Source: Chitinophagaceae bacterium
Lineage (GTDB): Bacteria > Bacteroidota > Bacteroidia > Chitinophagales > Chitinophagaceae
DNA: 64,000 nucleotides
NCBI GenBank assembly: GCA_016720825.1
Contig: JADKJV010000002.1
Span: forward strand, 432,833 to 496,832
Reading direction: 5' to 3'
The notes beneath the pieces were generated by a model. It did not search any database, had not been told where the DNA came from, and saw only the letters and a list, made by a program, of their open reading frames with translations. This document shows, in pieces, positions 48,044-57,239 of the stretch. A program made the position numbers and the translations under genes. How positions within the stretch are numbered: position 1 is the first letter of the stretch; every line of letters begins with the position of its first letter.

Positions 48044-49174
48044 ATGATAACGATCCCTGCAATATCCGAAGACCTCCGCTCCATTGGTGATAAAGTACAT
48101 AACGGAGAACGTATCACTGATGAAGAATGCCTGCTGTTATTTGAAAAAGCAAGTCTTGGTTTTGTTGGCAGCCTGGCCAATGAAATCCGTGAGAAGAAAC
48201 ATGGTGATAAAACTTATTTCAACCGCAATTTCCATATTGAGCCCACCAATGTATGTGTGTTCAGCTGTAATTTCTGTTCATACAGCCGGCTGTATGCCCA
48301 CCGCGATGAAGGCTGGGAACTGAGTATGGACCAGATGCTGGATATCGTTAAGAAATACGACGGACAGCCAGTTACGGAAGTCCATATTGTGGGTGGCGTG
48401 CATCCCAAAATGAACCTGGAATTCTTTGCAGATTTATTGCGCAGGATCAAAGCCCTCAGGCCTGACCTCCACATCAAGGGCTTCACGGCAGTGGAGCTGG
48501 ATTACATGTTCCGTAAGGCAAAAATGACCAACGAAGAAGGTATGCGTTACCTGCATGAAGCAGGACTCGATTCAATCCCGGGTGGTGGTGCTGAAATTTT
48601 TGATGAAGCGATCCGCGAAAAAATATGTGCTGATAAAGTGAACTCCGAAGGCTGGCTGGCAATCCATGAAGCCACACACCGCCAGGGCATGCACAGCAAC
48701 GCAACGATACTGTATGGCCATATCGAAAACTATTCACACCGGGTGGATCATATGCGCAGGCTGCGAGAGTTGCAGGACCAGACTGGCGGATTCAATACAT
48801 TTATCCCGCTCAAATTCCGCAATAAGGAAAATGACATGAGTGATGTAGCGGAGACTTCAGTGATTGAGGATATGAAGATGTATGCGATTGCACGTATTTA
48901 CCTCGATAATTTCGCGCATATAAAAGCCTACTGGCCGATGCTGGGCCGGCAGAACGCACAGCTGAGCCTTGCATTTGGCGTGGATGATATTGACGGAACG
49001 ATAGATGATACAACCAAGATTTATTCAATGGCGGGTGCGGAAGAACAGGCGCCGTCAATGTCAACCGCTGAGCTGGTGACATTAATCCGGCAGGCGAAAA
49101 GGGAACCGGTGGAGAGAGATACTTTATATAATGTTGTCAAAAGTTATGGAGGGGTGAATCTGTCGGAGAATTAA
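48044..49174 (+). CDS. mqnE: Aminodeoxyfutalosine synthase, radical SAM
   Basis: 376 residues. The radical-SAM cluster cysteines are Cys71, Cys75 and Cys78 (CVFSCNFCSY). The block HIVGGVHPKMNLEFF and the long PGGGAEIFDEAIREKICADK region are typical of the CofH/MqnE group. It converts 3-(1-carboxyvinyl)oxybenzoate and SAM to aminodeoxyfutalosine in the futalosine route to menaquinone. Other mqn genes are not in the window. The stop codon TAA is the start of a repeat shared with 6649. Confidence 0.93.
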   Translation: MITIPAISEDLRSIGDKVHNGERITDEECLLLFEKASLGFVGSLANEIREKKHGDKTYFNRNFHIEPTNVCVFSCNFCSYSRLYAHRDEGWELSMDQMLDIVKKYDGQPVTEVHIVGGVHPKMNLEFFADLLRRIKALRPDLHIKGFTAVELDYMFRKAKMTNEEGMRYLHEAGLDSIPGGGAEIFDEAIREKICADKVNSEGWLAIHEATHRQGMHSNATILYGHIENYSHRVDHMRRLRELQDQTGGFNTFIPLKFRNKENDMSDVAETSVIEDMKMYAIARIYLDNFAHIKAYWPMLGRQNAQLSLAFGVDDIDGTIDDTTKIYSMAGAEEQAPSMSTAELVTLIRQAKREPVERDTLYNVVKSYGGVNLSEN

Positions 49175-49235
49175 ATACATTTTACCACAAGGTGCACAAA
49201 GTAAATACACAAAGGCCACAAAGGTTATACCTCAT
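49172..49235 (+). repeat. Stop-codon-containing CACAAAG repeat
   Basis: From the mqnE stop codon the sequence TAAATACATTTTACCACAAG is identical to 6649-6668, also starting at a stop codon. CACAAAG words follow (TGCACAAAG, TACACAAAG, GCCACAAAG). Confidence 0.85.
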
Positions 49236-49273
49236 CTTTGGTGCCCGCCTAGGAAGCGAAGGGTGGTAAAAAA

Positions 49274-50700
49274 TTAACATTCAGGCAAACTCAACGGCAC
49301 ATTTACCGCCAATCCCCCATCTGATGTTTCCTTATACTTATGGCTCATATCAACTGCCGTATCCCACATCGTTTTGATTACAGCGTCTAATGAAACTTTT
49401 GCAAAATCAGGCTGGCTTTGGAGTGCAAGTTGTGAAGCCGTGATGGCTTTGATCGCGCCCATGGTGTTTCTTTCAATGCAGGGCACTTGTACTAAACCGC
49501 CGATCGGGTCACAGGTGAGGCCGAGATGGTGTTCCATGGCGATTTCAGAAGCCATGAGTACCTGTCGTTGTGTTCCGCCCATGCATTCAGTGAGTCCGGC
49601 TGCGGCCATGGCAGATGATACTCCAATCTCTGCCTGGCAACCGCCCATCGCAGCGGAGAGAGTGGCCCCTTTTTTAAAGATGCTGCCGATTTCGGCTGCG
49701 GTGAGAAGGAATTGCAGGATCTTTTCATCACTGTTTCCATCACAAAAAGTAATATAGTATTGCAGCACGGCGGGTATTACACCAGCAGCACCATTCGTGG
49801 GTGCGGTTACCACCCTTCCGAAACTGGCATTTTCTTCATTGACGGCAAGGGCAAAACAACTGACCCAGTCGAGTGTGTATTTAAAACTATTACCACCTTC
49901 GCGTATGGCTTCTGTCCAGCTCTCGTAACCGGAATAAGTTTTATGTCCCAGTAATTTTTTATTGAGTTCTGCGGCGCGGCGTTTTACATCAAGACCACCG
50001 GGTAATATTCCACCGGTATGACAACCCCGGTAAATGCACTCCTGCATCACGGACCATATTTTTTTAGCGCCGTCGCGGGTGGAATGCTCTTTGCGCCAGG
50101 CGTTTTCGTTTTCATGAACGATTTCAGAAATGGAGAGGCCGGTTTTGATACACCAGTGCAGGAGATCATCGGCTGTATTGATCGGGAAAGGCAGTTCAAC
50201 TGATTCATTACCGCCGGCTACCTCCCCTTCTTTTACAACGAAACCACCGCCAACAGAATAATAAGTTTCTGCGATGCTGTTGCCATCTGCAAGTGTGACA
50301 AGAAAACTCAATGCATTGGAATGGAAAGGCAGGGTTTCGGTGACCAGGAATTCGATATCCTCTGCAGGATCGAAAGGTAATTCATGTAATCCACCGAGGA
50401 CGATCCTTTTCATGGCGGCGATGTCATCCATTTTAGCGTTGATCTGGTCAACTGCAAAAGTGACGGGATCTTCGCCGCTGAGTCCCAACTGGACTGCGAT
50501 ATCCGTACCGTGTCCTTTCCCTGTTTTGGCGAGAGAGCCATAGAGCAGGATTTTTATCTCCCTGACCTGGTAGAGTATATTTTTTTCGAGAAGGCCGTTT
50601 ACGAATTTACGCGCGGCCTGCCAGGGCCGAGTGTATGGGAACTCGAGGGGCCTACTCCGATTTTAAAAATATCAAAGGCAGATATGGCTTCGTGTGACAC
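49274..50700 (-). CDS. sdaA: L-serine ammonia-lyase, single chain (one frameshift)
   Basis: About 475 residues, an iron-sulfur serine dehydratase that converts L-serine to pyruvate and ammonia. The beta-type domain starts SHEAISAFDIFKIGVGPSSSHT and the alpha-type domain follows with QAEIGVSSAMAAAGL and GLTCDPIGGLVQVPCIERN, containing cluster cysteines. The likely start is GTG at 50700. The frame slips near 50630 in GGCCCTGG: with one base restored it reads PWQAARKFVNGLLEKN and joins the long downstream frame. Neighbours do not suggest an operon. Confidence 0.92.
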
Positions 50701-50726
50701 GTCGTGATTTTGTCCAAAAATACAAA

Positions 50727-50757
50727 TAAAAAACCCCGTCCTGTTAAGACGGGGCAA
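50727..50757 (-). terminator. Intrinsic terminator after FKBP gene
   Basis: Stem CCCCGTC/GACGGGG (50734-50740 with 50748-50754), followed on the minus strand by TTTTTTATTT. Confidence 0.88.
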
Positions 50758-50775
50758 AGCAGCAGATAGTTTCGG

Positions 50776-51243
50776 CTATTGAACGTCCACCAAGTCTATT
50801 TCGAAGTAGACAATAGTATTGGCGGGTATCGTGCCTGCACCCTGGCAGCCGTATGCCAGTGCAGATGGAACAACCATTTTCATTGAGCCTCCTTTCTGGA
50901 GCAGTGGCAAACCGATTTGCCATCCCTGGATCAGGTTACTGAGGCCGAGGGCCAGTGGAGTACCTGTTCTGGAATCAAATATGGTTCCGTCGAGGAATTT
51001 GCCGGTATAACGAACATAAACGGTAGAACTGGCGGTGGGGGTGGCACCGGAGCCCGGGTTTATGATTTGGTAAAAAAGGCCGCTGGAGTGCTGGGTGGCG
51101 GTAATTCCCTGGGCTGTGCAGTAATTCTGAATAGTGCCCGCTTCGCTGGCGGGGGTTTTGTTTGAACAGCCATCGCCTCCTTTGAGGCAGGAAATCCCGG
51201 TAAGGGAAATAAGGGCTAAAGCGAAAAGTGCGTATAACTTCAT
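50776..51243 (-). CDS. FKBP-type peptidyl-prolyl isomerase lipoprotein
   Basis: 155 residues. Lipoprotein signal (ALISLTGISC followed by LKGGDG) and one FKBP domain with the usual core VYVRYTGKFLDGTIFDSRTG, LIQGWQIGLPLLQKGGSMKMVVPSALAYG and the final TIVYFEIDLVDV. It speeds proline isomerisation in envelope proteins. Has its own promoter box and terminator. Confidence 0.93.
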   Translation of the reverse strand: MKLYALFALALISLTGISCLKGGDGCSNKTPASEAGTIQNYCTAQGITATQHSSGLFYQIINPGSGATPTASSTVYVRYTGKFLDGTIFDSRTGTPLALGLSNLIQGWQIGLPLLQKGGSMKMVVPSALAYGCQGAGTIPANTIVYFEIDLVDVQ

Positions 51244-51283
51244 AATGATTGCTTATCAGACAAGTATTGGGTTAAAAACGCTG

Positions 51284-51291
51284 CAAATATA
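51284..51291 (-). promoter_or_regulatory. Candidate minus-7 box for FKBP gene
   Basis: Minus-strand TATATTTG, full TAnnTTTG match, 41 bases before the start, directly after the preceding gene's stop codon. Confidence 0.5.
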
Positions 51292-51609
51292 TCAATCCAT
51301 TTTTTTCCGGGAAAGCAATTCCCGGTAGCGTTGTTCATTCATATCCCAGCGGTGGCGGGCTGAAAAGATGACCAAAAAGATAACAATCAGGATGGCGGCG
51401 ATGGCCAGGACCGGGATAAGTGATTTTTCTTCAGTTTTCAGTTCCATGTCGGCTCGTTTGTACCAGCCGGAGAAAGCATTAATAAAAATCGTAATAACAA
51501 GAATAGTAGCCAGGGGCAGCCCAACGTAAAGTTGTTTGAGCACTTTTTTCTTGCGGAGCCGTTCATGTTCCCAGTAAATGATATAGTTTTTTTCTTCTTC
51601 TGTGAGCAT
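51292..51609 (-). CDS. Small membrane protein of unknown function
   Basis: 105 residues with a charged N-terminus (MLTEEEKNYIIYWEHERLRKKKVLKQL) and two hydrophobic helices (GLPLATILVITIFINAFSG and IPVLAIAAILIVIFLVIFSA). No domain I recognise. A minus-7 match (TAACTTTG, 51617-51624, minus strand) lies just upstream, supporting a real gene. Confidence 0.65.
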   Translation of the reverse strand: MLTEEEKNYIIYWEHERLRKKKVLKQLYVGLPLATILVITIFINAFSGWYKRADMELKTEEKSLIPVLAIAAILIVIFLVIFSARHRWDMNEQRYRELLSRKKMD

Positions 51610-51695
51610 AAGTACGCAAAGTTAAAACCAAATGATGAGCATCCTTTGATCCCCGGAACAAAATATATATATTGTGTTGCGCAAAATCCAAAGCT

Positions 51696-52634
51696 TTGAA
51701 ATTAGCTGCCTTACTTTCCCAGTTTCTTGCAAAACACAAACGTTTAGACCTGCCTGGTATCGGAGTCCTGACACTGGATGATTCGATCGTGCAGGAACCT
51801 GAAGCGGGTATTACGAAACCTATTTCAGGTGTAATCAGTTTTCAGCAGAAACCTATACCCAGGGAATCCCCGGAATTGGTTCAGTTTATTGCAGGTGAAA
51901 CTGGAAAGCAAAAAGCACTGGCTTCATCTGATCTTGAATCATATCTTGAGCTGGCACAGCAGTTCCTGAATATTGGCAAACCGTTTATGCTGGAAGGTAT
52001 AGGCAGTTTATCAAGAACGAGGGAAGGCATCCTTGAATTTACCCCCGGTCAGCTTATCCCAGAGGTAATGCGAGATAATCCTGCGCGTGATTCACAGCTT
52101 TCGCAGGAAACACATCCTGATTATAAGAGCATTTTATATCACACAAAAGCAACGGGGAACTGGAAAAAGCCTGTTGCATTTTTGTTAGTAATCGCCGGAC
52201 TGGCATTTGCAATATGGGGTGGATATACGATTTATAAAAAAACTGCCGGGAAGAAACAGGGAGCAAGTGGACAGGAAGCTGGTAGCAGGGAGCAGGTGGC
52301 AGGCGGACAGGTTGCAGGTGGTCAGGAGGCAGGAAGCAGTGCGCAGGTTGGTGATACTACTACGAATGTAAAGCCTGATACCCTTGTTTTGAAACCAGTT
52401 GTTACTCCGAATGTTTCCGGTACGTTTAAATATATACTTGAGGTCTCTCCCGCTAAGCGTGCTTTGGAACGATTCACCAAGCTGAAAAGGTTTCAATGGC
52501 CGGTGGAGATGACAACGACTGACTCTCTCAGTTTCACGATTTTTATGCGGTTACCCGGTAATGCTTCGGATACAACAAGGTTGTTGGATTCATTGAGCAG
52601 GTTGAATGGGAAGCGGGTGTATTTGGAGAGATAA
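51696..52634 (+). CDS. HU/CCDC81-domain membrane protein with repeat-coded linker
   Basis: About 312 residues. Two N-terminal HU-CCDC81-type domains (LAALLSQFLAKHKRLDLPGIGVLTL and LEQAL-like LELAQQFLNIGKPFMLEGIGSL) are followed by one membrane helix (VAFLLVIAGLAFAIWGGYTIY). A Gly/Gln/Ala linker coded by 7-bp words comes next, then a C-terminal SPOR-like domain (TFKYILEVSPAKRALERFTKLK..). This layout is common in Bacteroidota and may link DNA or cell-division proteins to the peptidoglycan; SPOR domains bind denuded glycan strands. The start is taken as TTG at 51696, just before LKLAALLS; the frame extends to 51672 without sense. Confidence 0.78.
   Translation: MKLAALLSQFLAKHKRLDLPGIGVLTLDDSIVQEPEAGITKPISGVISFQQKPIPRESPELVQFIAGETGKQKALASSDLESYLELAQQFLNIGKPFMLEGIGSLSRTREGILEFTPGQLIPEVMRDNPARDSQLSQETHPDYKSILYHTKATGNWKKPVAFLLVIAGLAFAIWGGYTIYKKTAGKKQGASGQEAGSREQVAGGQVAGGQEAGSSAQVGDTTTNVKPDTLVLKPVVTPNVSGTFKYILEVSPAKRALERFTKLKRFQWPVEMTTTDSLSFTIFMRLPGNASDTTRLLDSLSRLNGKRVYLER
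52255..52345 (+). repeat. Heptamer words inside a coding sequence
   Basis: CAGG-family 7-bp words (CAGGGAG, GCAGGTG, GCAGGCG, TGCAGGT, GGTCAGG, AGGCAGG) are read in one frame as a linker around GSREQVAGGQVAGGQEAGSS. It is the same family as the intergenic arrays at 272, 4350 and 36929. Confidence 0.8.
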
Positions 52635-52658
52635 TTTTGTAAGAAGGTTATCAGCCAC

Positions 52659-53003
52659 AACGAAGTTAAAAACAGGGCTTCCAGCTTTCAGAAGGTTGGA
52701 AGCTCTTTTATTATACGATTTTGCCTGGGAACAACCATGTGAAAAAAACTACACCACACCGTTTTTTCCGCATTCCCACTTAACAGGAAATCATTAATAG
52801 ACTATTTGATAAGTATCACCGGGTTGATACATGTCCCGCCTCATTTATTTTTTTAAACTCGAAATAAACAACGAATACAGGGCTTCCAGCTTTATAAGGT
52901 TGGAAGCTCTATTATTATACAACTTCCCTTTGACACAACCATGTGAAAAAAACTACCCCAACCCGTTTTTTCCTCATTGCCAATTCACCTAAAATATTTA
53001 ATG
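52659..53003. repeat. Two direct copies of a 140-bp hairpin element, 205 bp apart
   Basis: 52659-52798 and 52864-53003 align over their whole length (ACAGGGCTTCCAGCTTT.., then CAACCATGTGAAAAAAACTAC.., then GTTTTTTCC). Each contains a 12-15 bp hairpin, GGGCTTCCAGC paired with GTTGGAAGCTC, with different loop bases but an intact stem and a T-rich tail. No gene is coded here. It may be a duplicated small RNA or terminator unit. The remainder of 52635-53020 shows only a small GTATCA/TGATAC hairpin near 52810. Confidence 0.7.
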
Positions 53004-53020
53004 CTGAATTACCACCAATA

Positions 53021-53045
53021 AAAAAGGCCATCCGTTTGGATGACC
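53021..53045 (-). terminator. Intrinsic terminator after tRNA-Cys
   Basis: Stem GGCCATCC/GGATGACC (53026-53033 with 53038-53045, one G-T pair). On the minus strand it is followed by TTTTTT. Confidence 0.8.
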
Positions 53046-53050
53046 TCTTG

Positions 53051-53121
53051 AGGTCCCGAGCGGATTCGAACCGCTGTACGAGCTTTTGCAGAGCTCTGCC
53101 TAGCCACTCGGCCACAGGACC
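53051..53121 (-). tRNA. tRNA-Cys (GCA)
   Basis: Minus-strand cloverleaf of 71 bases: acceptor GGTCCTG/CGGGACC, discriminator T as usual for cysteine, anticodon loop CTGCAAA giving GCA, T-arm AGCGG-TTCGAAT-CCGCT. CCA is not encoded. Confidence 0.95.
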
Positions 53122-53463
53122 CTTTTTTAAATATCAGATATTAGATATCAGATGTCAGATCAGATACCAGTTCTGCCTCCCTTTTGGGGTTTTGAACAGC
53201 GGCGAAAATAGGGTATTTTTGGGATATTTCAAGGTGAACCTTGTCTTAAACAAGCACAAATAGAGAGTCTTGATTCGAAAAATAACACTGAAAATTCAAA
53301 ATTAAAAAGTCAAAAAAAAAGTCATTAAATCAGACAGAGATTTGAATGAGGTGAGTTTTATTTTATATAAAAAATGTGTAAGATCAGGGTGCCTTTTTGA
53401 ATTTTTAATTTTGAATTTCTGGGACTTTGAACCTTTAAACTTTTGAACCTTTAAACCTTCCAC
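53122..53463. repeat. Word-rich intergenic region before uridine phosphorylase
   Basis: AGATAT/CAGAT words (ATCAGATATTAGATATCAGA.. at 53133-53165), then A/T words TTCAAAATTAAAA (53292-53305) and their reverse complements TTTTTAATTTTGAATTT (53402-53418), then ACTTTGAACCTTTAAAC words to 53460. No gene is seen in these 342 bases. Confidence 0.6.
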
Positions 53464-54341
53464 ATGAGCCGTATAGCCGAATCCGAACTGATCATCAACC
53501 CGCGTGGCGCCGTTTACCACCTTGACCTCAGGCCAGAAGAAATTGGCGGAACTGTTATTACCGTCGGCGACCCCGACCGGGTAAAAGAAGTCAGCAAACA
53601 TTTCGATGATATCGAAGTAAAACGGCAGCACCGGGAATTCATTTCCCATACCGGTCGCATCGGCAAAAAACGAATCACCGTGCTTTCCTCCGGCATTGGC
53701 CCCGATAACATTGATATCGTAATCAACGAACTGGATGCCCTCGTCAATATTGACTTTGAAACCAGGACCATCAAACCCAATCTCCGTTCTATCAACATTA
53801 TCAGGATCGGGACTTCAGGTTCGCTGCAGGAAGATATACCTGTTGACAGTTTTGTAGCCTCCACCCACGGACTGGGGATTGACAACCTGCTGAATTTTTA
53901 CAGACATGAACAAAACGAAGAAGAAAAACAACTTCTCCATTCCTTTAACACGCATACACAAATACACAGCCAGATTGGCAACCCATATATCACCAGTGGC
54001 GCCGCTTCCCTGCTCAAACATTTTGGGAACGATTTCCACCATGGGATTACCGTTACCTGTCCCGGTTTTTACGGACCACAGGAAGGATCCTCCGCTTAGG
54101 TATCCGCAACCCCAACCTGATCAACCGGCTTACGGACTTCCGTTTCGGGCAACACCGCATCACTAACTTCGAAATGGAAACCTCTGCCATATACGGACTT
54201 GGAAAACTGCTCGGGCACCATTGCCTGGCCATCAATGCTATCGTTGCAAACAGGGTGAAGAAAGAGTTTTCGAAAGACGGACAAGCAGCTGTAGAGAACC
54301 TGATCAGGAAGTTTGTAACGATATTTGCTGATAGTATATAG
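53464..54341 (+). CDS. Uridine phosphorylase-type nucleoside phosphorylase (one frameshift)
   Basis: About 292 residues. The PNP/UDP phosphorylase fold is shown by VITVGDPDRVKEVSKHFDD, SSGIGPDNIDIVINELDALVN, RIGTSGSLQEDIPV and, near the C-terminus, FEMETSAIYGLGKLLGH. Splits uridine or related nucleosides with phosphate for salvage. The frame slips near 54090, where GFYGPQEG continues as RILRLGIRNPNLINRL. Only the two parts together give the full enzyme. Its stop is followed 7 bases later by a CCGGTTA heptamer array. Confidence 0.9.
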
Positions 54342-54348
54342 TTAGTTA

Positions 54349-54383
54349 CCGGTTACCAGTTACCGGTTACCGGTTACCAGCTA
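54349..54383 (+). repeat. Heptamer array CCRGTTA x5 after a stop codon
   Basis: CCGGTTA, CCAGTTA, CCGGTTA, CCGGTTA, CCAGCTA, preceded by GTTAGTTA, begin 8 bases after the nucleoside phosphorylase stop in the gene's direction. Same words and same orientation relative to the gene as after the outer-membrane receptor gene at 572-538. Confidence 0.85.
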
Positions 54384-54424
54384 CTCTTTAAAAACCTAAA
54401 AGCTGAATTAAACAATTTAAACGA

Positions 54425-55213
54425 ATGCAATTTCACTTCGAAAAATACCAGGGCACCGGAAACGATTTTATCATCGCTGATAACAGGGATGGACGTTACA
54501 GCGCCCTCACCACTGAAAAAATTGCACTGCTTTGCCACCGCCGTTTTGGTATTGGTGCAGACGGTCTGATGCTGCTGCAGAATAAAGCGGGGATGGATTT
54601 TGAAATGCTTTATTTCAATGCCGATGGAAAACCCGGCAGTATGTGCGGCAATGGTGGCCGATGTCTGGTGAAGTATGCCTCCGGCTTACTCGGTGTACAT
54701 AATGAAAACTACCACTTCGAAGCGAGCGATGGGCCACACGAAGCCGAGATTGACCTCGATGGTATTGTGAGCCTGAAAATGAAAGACGTCACTGAAATCA
54801 AAAGACATCATTCCGATTATATCCTCGACACGGGCTCGCCACATTATATCAAACTCGTTACAGGGATCATGCACCAGGATGTGTATGAAAAAGGAAAAGA
54901 AATCCGGTACAGCAAAGAGTTTGCAGAAGAAGGCATCAACGTAGATTTTGTAGAACAAACCGAAGACCCGCTCAGCATTATTGTGCGTACGTATGAACGT
55001 GGCGTGGAGGATGAAACATTATCCTGCGGCACAGGCGTTACAGCCTCTGCACTGGTATGTTATCACAATGAAAACGGGTTTAATGAAGTGAAAGTAAAAA
55101 CACTCGGCGGTGACCTGACCGTTGAATTTGACCGTGTAGATGACGATCACTACCAGAATGTATGGCTCTGTGGCCCGGCGGAAAAAGTATACGAAGGTTC
55201 AATAGAGATTTAA
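54425..55213 (+). CDS. dapF: Diaminopimelate epimerase
   Basis: 262 residues. The two catalytic cysteines are Cys74 (MCGNGGRC) and Cys201 (LSCGTGVTASALV); the N-terminus FEKYQGTGNDFIIADN is typical. Converts LL- to meso-diaminopimelate for lysine and peptidoglycan synthesis. Followed after 2 bases by a DinB-like gene, so likely co-transcribed. Confidence 0.95.
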   Translation: MQFHFEKYQGTGNDFIIADNRDGRYSALTTEKIALLCHRRFGIGADGLMLLQNKAGMDFEMLYFNADGKPGSMCGNGGRCLVKYASGLLGVHNENYHFEASDGPHEAEIDLDGIVSLKMKDVTEIKRHHSDYILDTGSPHYIKLVTGIMHQDVYEKGKEIRYSKEFAEEGINVDFVEQTEDPLSIIVRTYERGVEDETLSCGTGVTASALVCYHNENGFNEVKVKTLGGDLTVEFDRVDDDHYQNVWLCGPAEKVYEGSIEI

Positions 55214-55215
55214 CC

Positions 55216-55773
55216 ATGTCAACTACAATCCATCTGGAGGAATTGCTCACCCGGCTTAACCAGGCTGGCCGGGACATGCTGTTGTTCTGCAGGAACATTT
55301 CCCCTTCCGTTTTTTTCCAGTCGCCCGAAGGGAAATGGAATGCCGCCGAGCAAATCAAACACCTGATCATTTCTGCGAATTCAACCCGAACTGCTTATAA
55401 GCTGCCAAAATTCACACTCCACCTGTACGTTGGCAAACCCAACAGGCCATCCAGAAGTTATGAATCACTCAAAGAAAAATATTACCAGAAGCTGGACGCA
55501 GGCGGCCGCGCCAGTAAACGGTTTGTTCCTTCACCAGCCACCCAGGCTGAAGACCAGTTTGTAATCCTGAATAAATTTGAAAAAGCCATGCTACGCCTGC
55601 AGGATACCATCCGCCGGAAATGGAATGACAGCCAGCTCGATCAATACATTGCCCCACATCCGCTGCTTGGGAAAATCACCCACCGCGAGTTGATCTATTT
55701 CACGATTTTCCATACGGAACACCACCAGCAATCCATTTTGAAAATGGTGCAGCCCGGACCGGGACTCGCATGA
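55216..55773 (+). CDS. DinB-family four-helix protein
   Basis: 185 residues from the ATG at 55216, two bases after the dapF stop. The DinB/YfiT-like fold is suggested by the N-terminal LLTRLNQAGRDMLLFC, the W-N-x-AEQIKHLI motif with its histidine, and a C-terminal HTEHHQQSILKM giving the other metal ligands. Such proteins bind a divalent metal and often transfer thiol cofactors; the specific reaction here is unknown. Confidence 0.8.
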   Translation: MSTTIHLEELLTRLNQAGRDMLLFCRNISPSVFFQSPEGKWNAAEQIKHLIISANSTRTAYKLPKFTLHLYVGKPNRPSRSYESLKEKYYQKLDAGGRASKRFVPSPATQAEDQFVILNKFEKAMLRLQDTIRRKWNDSQLDQYIAPHPLLGKITHRELIYFTIFHTEHHQQSILKMVQPGPGLA

Positions 55774-55805
55774 ATTTTACCATTCTGACAGAGCATTCAA
55801 AACCC

Positions 55806-55813
55806 TACCTTTG
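55806..55813 (+). promoter_or_regulatory. Candidate minus-7 box for corA
   Basis: TACCTTTG, full TAnnTTTG match, 8 bases before the corA start codon, implying a very short leader or leaderless message. Confidence 0.45.
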
Positions 55814-55821
55814 CCGCGGTC

Positions 55822-56760
55822 ATGATCCAGTACTTCAAAAATATCAACCAGCAAACGGTCGAAATTGACAGACCCGAAAACGGCGCCTGGGTGAATGTAC
55901 TGCCCCCGCTGAAACAGGAAGAATTCTCCGAGCTTTCAACCGGACTTGATATTCCCATTGACTTCCTGACTGACTCACTCGATATTGACGAACGCAGCCG
56001 CTTCGAGGAAGAGGACAACGTTAAACTGATCGTGATTAAAACCCCGACAGAAAATAATTCCTTCAACGAAAGCGACGCCTATTATATCACCATCCCGATC
56101 TGTATTATCTTAACCCATAACCAGATCGTTACCGTAAACTCATTCGAGAATGGTGCTATCAAGAAATTCCTGAACACTTTCCAGAACCGTCACCCTGACA
56201 ATAGGAAAATGATGGTGCTGAAAGTTTTTGAAAAAATCGTGCAGAATTTCATGGAACACCTGAAGGAAATCAACCTCCGCAGGAATACTTATGAACAGAA
56301 GCTGTATGACGCCAGTAAGAATGAACACCTCCTGCAGCTGATGCGTATACAGAAAAGCCTGGTTTATTTTGTAACAGCACTGCGCTCGAACGAACTGGTA
56401 TTTATGAAACTGCAGCGTACCAATTTCCTCGCGCTCAACGAAGATGAAAAAGAAGTACTGGATGACCTGATCGTGGATAATTCCCAGGCCCTGGAGATGG
56501 CTAATATTTACAGCAACATCCTCAGCAGTACCCTGGATGCATTTGCCGGCATTATTGCCAATAACCAGAACGAAGTGCTGAAAAGATTATCTGTAATCAC
56601 TATCGTATTAACTTTCCCCGTACTGGTTGCCAGCATTTATGGCATGAACGTACCTATCCCCTACCAGCATTCCAAACTCGCATTCTATATGCCGATTGGA
56701 TTATCGCTGGTGATATCACTCTTTATCGGCTGGTTCTTCCTTAAGAAAAAAATATTCTGA
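55822..56760 (+). CDS. corA: CorA-type magnesium/divalent cation channel
   Basis: 312 residues. A long cytoplasmic alpha-beta and helical funnel is followed by two C-terminal membrane helices with the signature YGMNVPIP between them (GMN motif). A pentamer in the inner membrane carrying Mg2+, sometimes Co2+ or Ni2+. The stop codon TGA shares one base with the next gene's ATG, so translation is probably coupled. Confidence 0.93.
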   Translation: MIQYFKNINQQTVEIDRPENGAWVNVLPPLKQEEFSELSTGLDIPIDFLTDSLDIDERSRFEEEDNVKLIVIKTPTENNSFNESDAYYITIPICIILTHNQIVTVNSFENGAIKKFLNTFQNRHPDNRKMMVLKVFEKIVQNFMEHLKEINLRRNTYEQKLYDASKNEHLLQLMRIQKSLVYFVTALRSNELVFMKLQRTNFLALNEDEKEVLDDLIVDNSQALEMANIYSNILSSTLDAFAGIIANNQNEVLKRLSVITIVLTFPVLVASIYGMNVPIPYQHSKLAFYMPIGLSLVISLFIGWFFLKKKIF

Positions 56761-57239
56761 TGACTGCTTTGCCGGGAAAATTCAATATCCGTGTGTACGG
56801 ATTGCTGGTGAATGAATACCGCCAGGTGCTGGTGAGTGATGAACTGATCCGTGGTGCTTATATCACCAAATTTCCGGGGGGCGGACTGGAACTGGGGGAA
56901 GGAACCCGTGATTGCCTGGAACGTGAATTCATAGAAGAGATGAACCTGAAAGTGAAAACCGGCGCGCATCTTTATACCACCGATTATTACCAGGTTTCTG
57001 CCTTCAACCCCGCCCACCAGATTATCTCCATTTATTATATCGTGCAGCCGCTGGAGCCCATCGGCGTTCCATTACGTGATAAACCTTTTGATTTTGATGA
57101 GCGGGAGTTAAATATGTACGCGCAAACCGGGGAAATTGAAACATTCCGGTTTATTGACTGGGAAGATTTCTCTCCCGAATGCATGACGTTACCCATTGAT
57201 AAGATTGCAGCCGGACTCATCCAGTCTGTTCATCACTGA
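56760..57239 (+). CDS. NUDIX hydrolase
   Basis: 159 residues. The Nudix box runs from G41 to E60 (GGLELGEGTRDCLEREFIEE), matching Gx5Ex7REUxEE, with Asn instead of the usual Gly right after. Cleaves a nucleoside diphosphate linked to some group; substrate not deducible. Overlaps corA by one base and the convergent transporter gene by 7. Confidence 0.9.
   Translation: MTALPGKFNIRVYGLLVNEYRQVLVSDELIRGAYITKFPGGGLELGEGTRDCLEREFIEEMNLKVKTGAHLYTTDYYQVSAFNPAHQIISIYYIVQPLEPIGVPLRDKPFDFDERELNMYAQTGEIETFRFIDWEDFSPECMTLPIDKIAAGLIQSVHH

Noticed and set aside
52659..53003. Insertion sequence ends around a lost transposase
   Set aside because: The two copies are direct, not inverted, no target duplication is seen, and no transposase remnant lies between them.
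53464..54341. True inactivation of uridine phosphorylase by programmed frameshifting
   Set aside because: No slippery heptanucleotide or stimulatory structure at the break; one missing base is simpler and fits the many other slips.
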